In this document: in pieces, positions 24,357-34,603 of the stretch
Numbering within the stretch: position 1 is the stretch's first letter
Layout: each line of letters begins with the position of its first letter
NCBI GenBank assembly: GCA_002256385.1
Contig: NKJD01000020.1
Coordinates: 1 to 58,229 of the forward strand
Direction: 5' to 3'
Source of the DNA: Flavobacterium sp. BFFFF2
GTDB taxonomy: Bacteria; Bacteroidota; Bacteroidia; Flavobacteriales; Flavobacteriaceae
Length of the DNA: 58,229 nucleotides
Made by a program: the position numbers and the translations under genes
The notes under the pieces: generated by a model
The model's input: only the letters and a program-made list of their open reading frames with translations
The model's database searches: none
What the model was told of the DNA's origin: nothing

Positions 24357-27300
24357 ATGTATAAGTCCCTCTTTTTTGCTTTTTTATTCGCTGTGTTTTG
24401 TTCTCCCTTACAAGCGCAACTACCCGCCTCCTTTCCTACTGCTGGTTTGCACGGCTTTTATGAATTCAACCAGTCGATGTCAGATTGCGGACCATTGCAA
24501 AACAATGGGAACAACACGAATGTATCTTACACTACCGATCGTTTTGACACAGCCAATAATGCACTAAATTTGGATGGAATATCTGGACATTTTGCCACCA
24601 TTCCATCACCTACAACCGTTGACTTTTCATGTAGCTTTTGGATCAATGCCGCTGTTTTTTCTCAATCAAACAACATCAATCAGGTATTATTTGATAGTCC
24701 ATTGTTGGGTTTAAAAGTGTACTATTCGCATGTTTCAGAAAGTACAACCTATAGCAACAAACTTACCGTAGCTAAATTGTTTAATACGCCAACAGGCACA
24801 CAAACACTGGAGTGGTTGCTGCCTTCAAACCAAAATAATGCAGCCTGGTTGCACCTTGCTTTTACTTTTGATGGCTTGCAATTCAAAACATTTTCAAATG
24901 GTGTTTTAGCGACTTCAAATTCAATTACTACTGGTTTTACTACTGCCTCTTTAACTGCCGATCCATTGTTTTATATTGGTAAAAATGAGCAGCAAATGCA
25001 AGGAGTTGCCTTTAAATTAGACGCCTTAGGGTTGTGGAATAGCGCTTTAGATGCAGCAGAGGTATATCGTGTTTATCGTTTTTGTAGCGTACCCGCGCCA
25101 TCGGGTCAGGGTGTGCAGCCACTGTGTGTTGGCGCAACTTTGCAAGACGTAACCACAACTGCGACGGCTGTAAAATGGTATGCATCACCTCTATCAAATA
25201 CCCCCTTACTTATAAATTCCTTTTTGACAAATAATACCACCTACTATGCCTCTCAAACCATAAACCAATGTGAAAGCCCCGAAAGACTGGCTGTTTTGAC
25301 CCAATTAGCACAGTCGCCTGGCGGGACAATAACAACTAATCAATCGGCTGTTTGCGTTGGAGATGTACCTCCCAATATTTTAATGTCCGGTTTTTATGGC
25401 ACAGTCCCTTATACCTTTTACTATTCGATCAATGATGGTCCAGTACAAACAGCCATTTCAGATATCATTACAGGTCAGGTAGTTTTGCAGCCTTCCGTTG
25501 CTACATCAGGTACATTTCAGTACAAATTGCTTCAGGTTTTAGATGCAAATGGGTTTTCCTGTTCGGGGTTTATTCCCAGTCAAGTTGCTATTCAGGTAAC
25601 ACAGTTATTTATTACTTCACTGCCCGCCGATCAAACGATTTGCCCTGGCAATCAGGTAAGTTTGAGCTTTTCTGGTACGCCAAACAGTTTCGTCCGCTTG
25701 ATTTCAAGCACAAATAATACTTATATCGTTCCGTTAAATAGTTCTGGACAAGGTGTACTTTCAATTACTTTAAATGAAACAACTCAGTTTAATTTGGTGA
25801 ATATGGCCGTGTCGGCAAATTGTCTCCTGCCATTTAACAATCAATTGGTTTGCACCATCAATGTGGTGCCAAATGGTTGTGCAACGGTAAAGATAAATGA
25901 CACAAATGGACAAGTTTTTGAGAGTTGTCAACCTGGTGCTTGTCAGACTTTAAGTTTGGAATATTCACCCATTCCAAGTACTACTTCGTATGCAATAAGT
26001 TCAATTCCTTATTGCCCACAAGCCTCGTACAATGATCCATCTTACACTGTAGTTCATAACTCCAGTGATGATGCATGGTCTAGCATTGTCGATTTACCAT
26101 TCAGTTTTTGCTTTTACAATTCCAATTATAATAAAGTTCAAATTGGATCCAATGGCGCTATAATGTTTAATAGTAGCAATGTGCCTCTCACTTTTTGTCC
26201 CTATTCCCTAGAAACCCAATCAAATATACCAAACACGAATTTCCCAATAAGAAATGCCATTTTCGGGGTTTTTCAAGACTCTGAAACCCGCACGTCTGGC
26301 GGTCAAGCACCCGCTGACGTGTCTATTAATTGGAAACTGGTGGGCACCTACCCATGCCGAAAATTAATTGTTAATTTTTATAATTTTGGTCTATTTCAAT
26401 GCAACCAGAGTGTGGGTGCGCAAACTTCACAAGTAGTTTTTTATGAAGTATCAAACATCATTGAGGTATTTGTAAAAAGAAGAACGCGTTGTATAAATTG
26501 GAATGGAGGTAGAGGTGTTATAGGAATTATTAATTCTACCGGTACCGATGGCTTGGCTGCACCTGGCAGAAATGTAACGGATGCTTGGACCGCCACCAAC
26601 GAAGCCTGGCGGTTTACACCCAATGGCCCTTCCATACCAGCAACCGTCAGTTGGACGAACACGTTAACCAACGAAGTCGTTTCAACTGAAAACACAGCTA
26701 CCATTTGCCCTACACAAACTACAACGTACAAAGCAAAAGTGGTGTATGATGTGTGTGGTGTTTTGCAATCGGCCGAAAGAACTTTTGAATTTAAAGTCAA
26801 TGAACAAGTAATAACGGTACACAACCTAAGTCAGTGTGGGGCAGCGTTTAACTTATTTGACGGCTTAGATATGTCGCAAAGCCAAGGAAACGAGGATACC
26901 ATTGATTTTTATACCACCTTTGATGGAGCCAATCAAGCAACTTATAATCAGCTGATTGCTGATCCACTTCATTTCTTTGCAAACAGCACTCGAACCATTT
27001 ATGTCCGCATTGAAATTTCAAACTGCTTCTATGTTTTACATTTTGAAGTGCAACCTACAGGCGTGAGTTGCGCTCCGGTTTCTCAATCAAATGCAACCTT
27101 TCAGTCGGTTAGCTTTCAATGGAATGCGGTGCCTAATGCCCAATCATATCAAATATATTATAAATTAGGTAATAGCACCACAACCACACCAATTGATATT
27201 GGTACTCAATTGACTTACACGATTTCATGTAGCCCAGGAACTTCCATCGTTTTTTATGTAACACCAATTGGACCATCGTGCACGGCTACCACATCAACGA

Positions 27301-28607
27301 CAGGACTTTCTCTTTCGTGTCCGACGCCCCAGTTCGCAGCGCAATACACAGGGACCGTTTGCACAGGCAGTAGCGCAACCATCCAAATTGCATCTTTTCC
27401 AAACGCAAGTTTTTTCTATACCATTGGGACGCAAAATGCCAGTGCCACCGTTGATGCCAGCGGGTTGTTGCAAATCCAAACACCAACCATTACACAAGAC
27501 ACAATGGTGCAAATTACGGGCGTTAATTTTACTAATGTTCCTGCATGTTTTGTGCCTTTACAATGGCAAAACACCATCCATGTAGTAACGCAACCTCAAC
27601 TAACGGTGGTTTCTGAGGTAAATATCTGCGCTGGTAATGCGGCGCATTTGCAATGGATCGGATCGCCCAATACGATCATTCAATATGCCGATAACTTTGG
27701 AACCAGTTATACTGCTACAACCGATGGGCAAGGCAATGTAAGTTTGGCGACACCGGCATTGTATCAAGACACTGTTTTTACCATCAATCAATTGGCATAT
27801 GCAGGCACCGATTGTGCCATTCCATACAACAATTCGGTTCATGTCCATGTCCTTAACAATATCATTCCAACACTTCAGGTTACCTCATCAACTGTGTGCG
27901 TTGGAGATCCAAATCCAGTAATTACCTTGCAATCTGGCAACAACCAGCCAGCAACTTTTACCTATCAGCTTGACAATCAATCACCACAAACGGCTACTGC
28001 GACCAACTTACAAATTCCTATTTCAACCAGTTTGGCAGGGATTCATCATTTTAGCATGCTTAGTTATTCAATGGCCACTGGAGCGTGTATTGATCCGACA
28101 CTGACGCTCGCGCAAAATGTCGAGGTCATTGAAACTGCTGCGCCTGTTGCAGTTACGCCACAAAACTTTGTAAATCAAGGAGCTTTAACCGACTTGCAAG
28201 TTACGGGCAGCAACATTGTTTGGTATGCCGATTTAAATGGTGGTTCCCCACTGAATAACAATACCCCTCTGATTGACGGAACAACCTATTACGCCTCGCA
28301 GACATTGCAACAATGTGAGAGCCATTTGAGAACGCCTGTACTGGTACAGATTGATCTTGGGGTTGATATTTTTGAAAAATATGGCATCAAAGTATATCCC
28401 AACCCCACTTCTGGTCTACTACAAATTCGCAGTCCAAAAGCAGTTGATCAACTTGCTTTATATTCAATGACCGGTCAATTAATCATGAGCCAAAAAGGGG
28501 CTGTTGATACTTCTACGCTTGATTTGTCATCGCTGCCTGCGGCAAGTTATATGCTCATGATTATTACAGCTTCTGATCGTGTTCCGTTTGTTATTCTAAA
28601 AAAATAA
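24357..28607 (+). CDS. Giant secreted surface protein with T9SS sorting domain
   Basis: The protein has about 1416 residues. A signal peptide (MYKSLFFAF...QAQ) is followed by a LamG/concanavalin-like lectin domain (about residues 25-230, LHGFYEFNQS... to EVYRVYRF). Repeated Ig-like modules come next, including two copies of a WYA...NNTTYYASQT-QCES unit and two VCVGDxxP modules. It ends with a type A T9SS sorting domain (IKVYPNPTSGLLQI). It is likely an adhesin or sugar-binding surface protein. I chose the ATG at 24357; the frame's earlier TTG adds seven residues before the signal. The segment 24276-30238 is flanked by copies of the HD gene's 3' end. Confidence 0.85.
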   Translation: MYKSLFFAFLFAVFCSPLQAQLPASFPTAGLHGFYEFNQSMSDCGPLQNNGNNTNVSYTTDRFDTANNALNLDGISGHFATIPSPTTVDFSCSFWINAAVFSQSNNINQVLFDSPLLGLKVYYSHVSESTTYSNKLTVAKLFNTPTGTQTLEWLLPSNQNNAAWLHLAFTFDGLQFKTFSNGVLATSNSITTGFTTASLTADPLFYIGKNEQQMQGVAFKLDALGLWNSALDAAEVYRVYRFCSVPAPSGQGVQPLCVGATLQDVTTTATAVKWYASPLSNTPLLINSFLTNNTTYYASQTINQCESPERLAVLTQLAQSPGGTITTNQSAVCVGDVPPNILMSGFYGTVPYTFYYSINDGPVQTAISDIITGQVVLQPSVATSGTFQYKLLQVLDANGFSCSGFIPSQVAIQVTQLFITSLPADQTICPGNQVSLSFSGTPNSFVRLISSTNNTYIVPLNSSGQGVLSITLNETTQFNLVNMAVSANCLLPFNNQLVCTINVVPNGCATVKINDTNGQVFESCQPGACQTLSLEYSPIPSTTSYAISSIPYCPQASYNDPSYTVVHNSSDDAWSSIVDLPFSFCFYNSNYNKVQIGSNGAIMFNSSNVPLTFCPYSLETQSNIPNTNFPIRNAIFGVFQDSETRTSGGQAPADVSINWKLVGTYPCRKLIVNFYNFGLFQCNQSVGAQTSQVVFYEVSNIIEVFVKRRTRCINWNGGRGVIGIINSTGTDGLAAPGRNVTDAWTATNEAWRFTPNGPSIPATVSWTNTLTNEVVSTENTATICPTQTTTYKAKVVYDVCGVLQSAERTFEFKVNEQVITVHNLSQCGAAFNLFDGLDMSQSQGNEDTIDFYTTFDGANQATYNQLIADPLHFFANSTRTIYVRIEISNCFYVLHFEVQPTGVSCAPVSQSNATFQSVSFQWNAVPNAQSYQIYYKLGNSTTTTPIDIGTQLTYTISCSPGTSIVFYVTPIGPSCTATTSTTGLSLSCPTPQFAAQYTGTVCTGSSATIQIASFPNASFFYTIGTQNASATVDASGLLQIQTPTITQDTMVQITGVNFTNVPACFVPLQWQNTIHVVTQPQLTVVSEVNICAGNAAHLQWIGSPNTIIQYADNFGTSYTATTDGQGNVSLATPALYQDTVFTINQLAYAGTDCAIPYNNSVHVHVLNNIIPTLQVTSSTVCVGDPNPVITLQSGNNQPATFTYQLDNQSPQTATATNLQIPISTSLAGIHHFSMLSYSMATGACIDPTLTLAQNVEVIETAAPVAVTPQNFVNQGALTDLQVTGSNIVWYADLNGGSPLNNNTPLIDGTTYYASQTLQQCESHLRTPVLVQIDLGVDIFEKYGIKVYPNPTSGLLQIRSPKAVDQLALYSMTGQLIMSQKGAVDTSTLDLSSLPAASYMLMIITASDRVPFVILKK

Positions 28608-28739
28608 AACAATTAAAATGTCTGGATTTGAAGGAGATGTAATTAATCTAGTACTTCCAAATTGAATAACATCGATCCAATAATCCATAAACATGTAACT
28701 TTGAATCTTTTATAATACGTTTTACATTTACATTACAAT

Positions 28740-30188
28740 ATGAAAATCAAATATACCCTCCTCTTGATATTTGTTGGTTTTGCCTTGTTTGCTCAAAATA
28801 GTAGCTTATGTTCCAAAATTGCCATTGACAAAGATTTTGCAGCTTTGCCCATAACCTCTTTTAATGACCCAAAATCTGCCAGCATCTATTTTAAAGACAA
28901 GGATAAAGAAAATGATTTGTTCATTTTGTTTAATCAAGAATTACAAATCAAAGATTCCATCGTAGTTCATCCTAACAAAAATGCACGTGACTTGTTGGGC
29001 TATTCCAATTTGAATGGCAAAACCTACCTATATTTTGAAAGCAAAGAAGACAACCAGCTGGTTTTAGAAGTCATTGACAAAGTAAATAAAAGCAGCCATT
29101 CTCAGGTCATGCCATTTGAGTGGGTCAAGGAGAAAATCATTAAACGGTATTCATACCGTGATTGTTTATACATTTTTACTTTGTCAAAAAAGCAAAACGA
29201 TTTAAACATGTATTGTTTTAAAGGCGATGCTGTTACAGCTACAAAAATGCCATTAAAAGGGGTGCGGTTTTTTAATGACTCAAAGCAACCAACCACTATG
29301 TATGAGCTATTTCAAAGCGCTACTAGGTATGACTTAGGCTTTACTTGTAAAACAATTACCACAGAATCTTTACCGCCACTTACTGCAACCGTATGCAAAA
29401 GAAAATTTTATGCCTTTGACACCACTTTTTGTTTCACGTTTGACAACATTCCAAATTTTACACAAGCTTTATTTGTCAATTCGGAAGAGGGAACTTTAAA
29501 TCAAACAACTTATATGTTTCCAATGATGGAAAATGAAGAGGGCGGAGCCACTAATATTGAAACCAATTCGCTCATCACAAAAAATTATATTTTACAAGTA
29601 AAATTGGCCAATCACCAGCTACTTTTCGTGGTAAAAAATTGGCAAAATGTAGAGGTTAATTCTTATGAAATAAACGACAATTCGGAAATCACTTTTAAAA
29701 ATTCAGACATCATCATTGAAAAAGAAGGTACTAAAAACCGTAAAATTTCCACAGAGACCAAGAAGCTTTTGCAAAAAATGAACCAGTATTTACCCGCAAT
29801 TTCCTGTTTTGAACAAAATGGTAAAATGTATGTGAGTTTAGGTGGGGCTCACAAATTACAACAAAATTCAGGCATGGCGACAGGTGCTTACTTTGGCCTG
29901 GTTGGTGTGTTAGTTGGCGCCTTATTAGATGGAATGAGTAGTTCCAATTCTATTCAATCGTACAATGAATATCATGTGGTGTACATTAATTGTTTGTTCG
30001 ACACCCAATTTAAACACATAGAAGGCCAGGCCAAAACATTTGCTTTTGATGCCATGCGGGAGTTTGTCGATCAAAACAATTCAAAAATGAAGGTGCCAGT
30101 TGTTTTTCCTTTTAATGACAACTTGGTTTTGGGTGCATTATCACCAAAAACAGGCAATTTCTGCTTTCAGAATTTTGTGAATCCATAA
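28740..30188 (+). CDS. Secreted protein of unknown function
   Basis: This 482-residue protein has a clear signal peptide (MKIKYTLLLIFVGFALFAQ). The rest reads as mixed beta strands without a domain I recognise. One Gly-rich hydrophobic stretch near residue 380-395 (GAYFGLVGVLVGALLDGMSS) might be a membrane-inserting or glycine-zipper segment. There is no T9SS sorting domain, so it is probably periplasmic or outer-membrane associated. A TAACTTTG -7-like box lies 37 bases upstream (28696-28703), so it may be transcribed apart from the giant surface protein gene. Confidence 0.6.
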   Translation: MKIKYTLLLIFVGFALFAQNSSLCSKIAIDKDFAALPITSFNDPKSASIYFKDKDKENDLFILFNQELQIKDSIVVHPNKNARDLLGYSNLNGKTYLYFESKEDNQLVLEVIDKVNKSSHSQVMPFEWVKEKIIKRYSYRDCLYIFTLSKKQNDLNMYCFKGDAVTATKMPLKGVRFFNDSKQPTTMYELFQSATRYDLGFTCKTITTESLPPLTATVCKRKFYAFDTTFCFTFDNIPNFTQALFVNSEEGTLNQTTYMFPMMENEEGGATNIETNSLITKNYILQVKLANHQLLFVVKNWQNVEVNSYEINDNSEITFKNSDIIIEKEGTKNRKISTETKKLLQKMNQYLPAISCFEQNGKMYVSLGGAHKLQQNSGMATGAYFGLVGVLVGALLDGMSSSNSIQSYNEYHVVYINCLFDTQFKHIEGQAKTFAFDAMREFVDQNNSKMKVPVVFPFNDNLVLGALSPKTGNFCFQNFVNP

Positions 30189-30238
30189 AAAAAGAAATAC
30201 ACAGCCGATATTAGATTGAATCTTTGTGTTTTAATCTG

Positions 30239-30298
30239 CAACGACACGCTTTTATGGAAGCATACTTGGCGCAGTTTTACGCTGAGGGGGAGTTATAA
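30239..30298 (+). pseudogene. Fragment of an HD-hydrolase gene 3' end
   Basis: The 60 bases match the end of the HD gene (24210-24275) at about 50 of 60 aligned positions, with a 6-base gap. They encode QRHAFMEAYLAQFYAEGEL and a stop. Substitutions are mostly conservative, so it descends from a functional paralogue. No upstream part of the gene remains. The rest of the 237-base gap up to mscL shows nothing. Confidence 0.7.
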
Positions 30299-30425
30299 AA
30301 CAAGTTGCATTTCATTTATTTGAAACGCCTAAGCAACTATTGGTTTGTGGAAAAAGCTTGGTGAAATGACATGTAAAATAGTGGCCAAAGACCCATTTTA
30401 GTTGCATTTTAACCTCATTTACAAC

Positions 30426-30803
30426 CTACTGCTTTTTCAATAAATCGCGTATTTCAGTCAATAAATCTTCGGCCGTAGGTGTGTTTGGCACTATGACTTC
30501 TGCTGCTGGTTTTTTACTTTTATTAATCACTTTCACCAACCAAAACAGCATCCAAGCAACCAATACAAAATTAATTACTGCCGATAAAAATGAGCCGTAT
30601 TTAACGGTTCCAAATAATGTAAGTTGGTTGATGCTTGACAGATGCGCTGCTTCTAAAACCGGGCTCAAAAGCAATGGTGTAAGGATATCATCAACACACG
30701 ATGAAATAATTTTACTGAATGCAGCGCCAATAATAACCCCAATGGCCAAATCGACCACATTTCCTTTTAAAGCAAATGATTTAAATTCTGAAATAATCTT
30801 CAT
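30426..30803 (-). CDS. mscL: Large-conductance mechanosensitive channel
   Basis: MscL opens at near-lytic membrane tension. The protein has 125 residues, with the amphipathic N-terminus EFKSFALKGNVVDLAIGVIIGAAF leading into the first helix, a short periplasmic loop, the second helix (GSFLSAVINFVLVAWMLFWLV) and a C-terminal cytoplasmic bundle (TPTAEDLLTEIRDLLKKQ). All family landmarks are present. Monocistronic. Confidence 0.95.
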   Translation of the reverse strand: MKIISEFKSFALKGNVVDLAIGVIIGAAFSKIISSCVDDILTPLLLSPVLEAAHLSSINQLTLFGTVKYGSFLSAVINFVLVAWMLFWLVKVINKSKKPAAEVIVPNTPTAEDLLTEIRDLLKKQ

Positions 30804-30957
30804 ACCAGATGGTTTTTAATGTTTTAATAAACTTATAACAGTGTGAACGAGATGATTAAAAAAATCAGATCTGAAACAAATCTTTAATTATTTCACAAAT
30901 CAAGGTTCCATACTACGTTTGATTTTTTTCCTTTTTTAATCGGTCAAAAATTGCCTT

Positions 30958-31953
30958 TTAATCCAATTGATCGGTCAGCTTGGCAAATACCTTTTGGGCG
31001 TTTTTTTTGCCATACACCACATCGTAAACGGCATCAATAATCGGCGTACTGGCCTTGTATTGCTGGTTTAATTTATAGGCACTTTTCACGGCATAATAGC
31101 CTTCGGCCACCATGTTCATTTCCATCATAGCGGCTTGCACGGTGTAGCCTTTTCCGATCATGGTGCCGAACATCCGATTGCGCGAAAACACAGAATAGCC
31201 CGTCACCAGCAAGTCGCCTAAATAAGCAGAATTATTAATGTTTCGTTTCATTTTATGCACCTTCCGAATGAATTTTTTCATTTCTCTGATGGCATTGCTC
31301 ATCAGTACCGACTGAAAATTATCGCCATAGCCCAAGCCATGCGCAATGCCTGCGGCAATGGCATAAATGTTTTTGAGCATGGCCGCATATTCGGTGCCAA
31401 TGATGTCGTCAGTAATTTTGGTTTTAATAAAATTGCCCGATAAATATTTGGCCATTGTTTTGGCGTGGTTGCGGTCGCCGCAGGCAATGGTCAGGTAGGA
31501 AAGTCTTTCTAAGGCAACTTCTTCGGCGTGGCAAGGCCCAGTAATGACGCCAATTTGCTCGTACGGAATATCATAGTTTTGGTGAAAATGCGCCCCGACA
31601 ATTAGAAAAGTTTCTGGTACAATTCCTTTGATGGCCGAAAAAATCACTTTGTCTTTTAGTGAAACATGTAATTTTTGCAATTCCCCATTCAAAAAAGCAG
31701 AAGGAATGGCAAAAATGAGGTAATCGGCTTCGGCAACAGCTACGTTGATGTCTGAAGTTAAATGGAGTTTGTCGGTGTCAAATTCAACCGAACTCAAGTA
31801 ATTCGGATTGTGTTTTAACAATTGAATGTGCGAAATAGCTTCTTCGTTTCGCATATACCATACTACTGTATCCAAATTGACACAAAGCATCTTGGTGAGG
31901 GCTGTGGCCCAACTTCCTCCGCCTATTACGGCAAATTTTGGCTGTTTATTCAT
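30958..31953 (-). CDS. gpsA: Glycerol-3-phosphate dehydrogenase [NAD(P)+]
   Basis: The enzyme makes sn-glycerol 3-phosphate from dihydroxyacetone phosphate for phospholipid synthesis, upstream of PlsC-type acylation. The N-terminus has the dinucleotide loop GGGSWATALTK, then YLIFAIPSAF, the SAIKGI segment, GPCHAEEVA and the catalytic-domain AAMLKNIYAIAAGIAHGLGYGDN. The 331-residue length is normal. A short inverted-repeat element lies between it and feoB. Confidence 0.94.
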   Translation of the reverse strand: MNKQPKFAVIGGGSWATALTKMLCVNLDTVVWYMRNEEAISHIQLLKHNPNYLSSVEFDTDKLHLTSDINVAVAEADYLIFAIPSAFLNGELQKLHVSLKDKVIFSAIKGIVPETFLIVGAHFHQNYDIPYEQIGVITGPCHAEEVALERLSYLTIACGDRNHAKTMAKYLSGNFIKTKITDDIIGTEYAAMLKNIYAIAAGIAHGLGYGDNFQSVLMSNAIREMKKFIRKVHKMKRNINNSAYLGDLLVTGYSVFSRNRMFGTMIGKGYTVQAAMMEMNMVAEGYYAVKSAYKLNQQYKASTPIIDAVYDVVYGKKNAQKVFAKLTDQLD

Positions 31954-31997
31954 GTAAAACTAAAGAAAGCAAAAGTACACAAACGACTGTGAACTTT

Positions 31998-32054
31998 AAC
32001 CCAGATTACGTATTAGAAATTTATTACTTGGAAAAATGACTGCAAATCTGGGTT
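31998..32054. repeat. Short element with 10-bp terminal inverted repeats
   Basis: AACCCAGATT (31998-32007) faces AATCTGGGTT (32045-32054). The first 54 bases match 17249-17302 of copy B at about 49 positions. It is therefore a free-standing version of the left module of that element. It fills the gap between gpsA and feoB. Confidence 0.7.
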
Positions 32055-32077
32055 TAACAACAATCAAAATGGCCCTT

Positions 32078-34186
32078 TTATTTTAGGCATTGATAGGCCA
32101 CAAAGGCCACCAAAGTTGCCAGTCCACTCATAAAAAACAACTGTGCAATGGGCCACATCCACGAATTGGTTTCGCGTTTTACAATGGCCAACGTGCTTAC
32201 ACATTGCATAGCCAAAGCATAAAACAACAAGAGTGAAACCCCGGTTGCCACATTGAATACTTTGTCATTGGTGCCCCGATAGGTTTCGTGGCTCATGCGT
32301 TGCTTAATGGTGCCTTCGTCATCGCCGTGGCTGCCCACACTATAAAGCGTGGCTAAAGTGCCCACAAAAACTTCCCGAGCCGCAAATGAGCTAATAAGTG
32401 CGACGCCAATTTTCCAATCATACCCCATGGGCCGAATGACTGGTTCAATGGCTTTGCCCAAAGTGCCAATATAAGAATGCTCTAGCTTGAATGCATTGAT
32501 GTAGTCTTCGCGTTGTTGCAAAGTTAGTTCGGCATATTTGGGACCGTATTCTTTGGAGACCTCGGTTTCGGCATTTTCAAATGATTGTGATGATCCGTGC
32601 GAACCCAAAAACCAAAGAATGATGGATAATGCCAATATAATTTTACCCGCTCCCAATACAAAAGCCTTTGTTTTCTCCACCACATTAATGGCCACATTTT
32701 TAAATAACGGCAATTTATAGGCTGGCATTTCAACCACAAAATAAGACTTGCTTTGTATTTTTAAAAACCGATTCAGCAAAAAAGCGGCCAACAAGGCCAT
32801 GCCAAATCCAAGCAAATAAAGCGCCATGAGTGTAATGCCCTGCAAGCTGATAAAACCCAAAACGTGCACGTCTGGAATAATCAATGCAATTAAAATGGCA
32901 TACACGGGCAAGCGGGCCGAACACGTAATAAATGGCGTAACCAAAATGGTGAGCAGTCGTTCTTTCCAACTTTCAATGTTGCGGGCACTCATAATGGCTG
33001 GAATGGCACAAGCAGCACCCGAAATGAGTGGCACGATGCTTTTGCCCGACAAGCCAAAAGGCCGCATTAATTTGTCCATCAAAAAAACAACCCGGCTCAT
33101 GTAACCGCTTTCTTCGAGCACTGAAATAAATAAAAACAGAAAGGCAATTTGTGGAATAAAAATGGCTATACCACCAATGCCCGGTATGATGCCGTCACAC
33201 AATAAATTAGTGAATTCACCGGGGCTCAGTTGCTTGCGTGACCAACTGGCCAAATCGGCAAATGAGGTGTCAATAAAATCCATTGGGATGCTTGACCAAT
33301 CAAAAATGGATTGAAAAATCAGAAATAAAACCCCAAAGAAAATCAAGTAACCATACACTTTGTGTACAATTAAACGGTCTAATAAAGCTTGCCAACCCGT
33401 TGCTTTATTGGAGTCAATGACACAGCCTTTTTTGAGCACTTCATTGATAAATTGATACCGTTTAATGGTTTCCTTTTGCTGCAAACGCTTGAGGTCGCTG
33501 TGTGATTTTCTGAACGAGCCTTCAATTTCATTGCGTTCCAATTGCAAAAAATTGACATCTTGCGTAATCACCAACCACAATTTGTATAATAATTGGTTGG
33601 GAAAAGTTTTTCGAAGCGCATCAAAATAATCTGGGTCAATGCTAGATGCGTTTAAACATGGCGCCGTTGATAAAGCGGCATAATTCAAAATGCCCTCTTT
33701 CAATTCGTGAATGCCCACATTTTGACGGGTGCTCACCAAAATAATTTTGGTATTAAATTGTGCCTCCAAATAAGGAATGTCTAAGGTAATGCCCTTGCGT
33801 TTCATCCGATCGACCATGTTGATAACCAACAAAGTCGGAATTTCAAGGTCTTTTATTTGGGTAAAAAGCAACAAATTCCGTTTGAGGTTTTCAATGTCGG
33901 TCACTACGACCGCCACATCCGGAAAAAGAGGGTCATTGCGGTTCAACAGCAATTCAATGACCACATTTTCGTCCATCGAACTGGCGTTTAGGCTGTATGT
34001 GCCTGGCAAATCTAAAATATTGGCTTTTACCTTTTCGGTCAGTTTACAAAAACCCAGTTTTTTGTCGACGGTAATTCCCGGGTAATTCCCCACCTGCTGA
34101 TTGAGGCCTGTTAACGCATTAAAAACAGAGGTTTTACCCGTATTTGGATTCCCGATAAGGGCTACATTGATTGTTTTTTTTCCCAT
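32078..34186 (-). CDS. feoB: Ferrous iron transport protein B
   Basis: FeoB is the inner-membrane Fe(II) transporter with an N-terminal G domain. The P-loop GNPNTGKTS, the switch region VGNYPGITVDKK, DLPGTYSL as G3 and NMVDRMKRKG as G4 are visible. The C-terminal part has many membrane helices, including the Gate domains with SGAACAIPAIMSAR and ITCSARLPVY. At 702 residues it is a normal length. FeoA is encoded two bases upstream, so the two form a feoAB operon. Confidence 0.96.
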   Translation of the reverse strand: MGKKTINVALIGNPNTGKTSVFNALTGLNQQVGNYPGITVDKKLGFCKLTEKVKANILDLPGTYSLNASSMDENVVIELLLNRNDPLFPDVAVVVTDIENLKRNLLLFTQIKDLEIPTLLVINMVDRMKRKGITLDIPYLEAQFNTKIILVSTRQNVGIHELKEGILNYAALSTAPCLNASSIDPDYFDALRKTFPNQLLYKLWLVITQDVNFLQLERNEIEGSFRKSHSDLKRLQQKETIKRYQFINEVLKKGCVIDSNKATGWQALLDRLIVHKVYGYLIFFGVLFLIFQSIFDWSSIPMDFIDTSFADLASWSRKQLSPGEFTNLLCDGIIPGIGGIAIFIPQIAFLFLFISVLEESGYMSRVVFLMDKLMRPFGLSGKSIVPLISGAACAIPAIMSARNIESWKERLLTILVTPFITCSARLPVYAILIALIIPDVHVLGFISLQGITLMALYLLGFGMALLAAFLLNRFLKIQSKSYFVVEMPAYKLPLFKNVAINVVEKTKAFVLGAGKIILALSIILWFLGSHGSSQSFENAETEVSKEYGPKYAELTLQQREDYINAFKLEHSYIGTLGKAIEPVIRPMGYDWKIGVALISSFAAREVFVGTLATLYSVGSHGDDEGTIKQRMSHETYRGTNDKVFNVATGVSLLLFYALAMQCVSTLAIVKRETNSWMWPIAQLFFMSGLATLVAFVAYQCLK

Positions 34187-34188
34187 GT

Positions 34189-34419
34189 TTATACCAATTG
34201 AACCGCTATCATTTGGGCTGTTTCAATCCGAATGGCCAAATGGCTTCCTTCGTTTACATCAAAAAAAAGTGGGTCACCCAAAGGGGCACGATAAAGCAGT
34301 TCAATCTGATTGCCTGGTAAACAACCCATTTCCAGTAATTTCAAGGGAATTTTATCAGGGTCAACCTGTGTAATCAGGGCTTTTTGACCGGGTTCTAAAG
34401 TATCTGCTGTGCGTGCCAA
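34189..34419 (-). CDS. feoA: FeoA family protein
   Basis: This 76-residue SH3-like protein is needed for FeoB function. It has the family patterns LEPGQKALI, KLLEMGCLPGNQIELL and GSHLAIRIETAQMI. The start codon is TTG, since an in-frame TAA lies two codons before it and no ATG is available ahead of the conserved part. A TAnnTTTG -7 box lies upstream. Confidence 0.9.
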   Translation of the reverse strand: MARTADTLEPGQKALITQVDPDKIPLKLLEMGCLPGNQIELLYRAPLGDPLFFDVNEGSHLAIRIETAQMIAVQLV

Positions 34420-34444
34420 AGCTTATTTAGATTGATTTAAAACA

Positions 34445-34452
34445 CAAAGGTA
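34445..34452 (-). promoter_or_regulatory. -7 box upstream of feoAB
   Basis: On the minus strand TACCTTTG matches TAnnTTTG and lies 25 bases before the feoA start. No good -33 TTG is seen, and no Fur-like or DtxR-like palindrome is obvious, so how iron would act on it cannot be said. Confidence 0.35.
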
Positions 34453-34603
34453 AGCGATTGATTGGATGATTGTAGATTTCTAGCTATAAAACCAATGTCA
34501 AAGTGAACACATCGTAGGTATAAATTCCATACATGCTATTTCAACTGATTTGTTTTTGATGTGACAAACAATAAAAGCTGGCAAGCCAAAGCAAACACAT
34601 TTA

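Noticed and set aside
24276..30238. Integrative element with att sites
   Set aside because: The flanking repeats are diverged and there is no integrase or excisionase in between. Kept only as a finding about the duplicated gene end.
34420..34603. Fur or DtxR operator before feoAB
   Set aside because: No convincing palindrome of either type was found.
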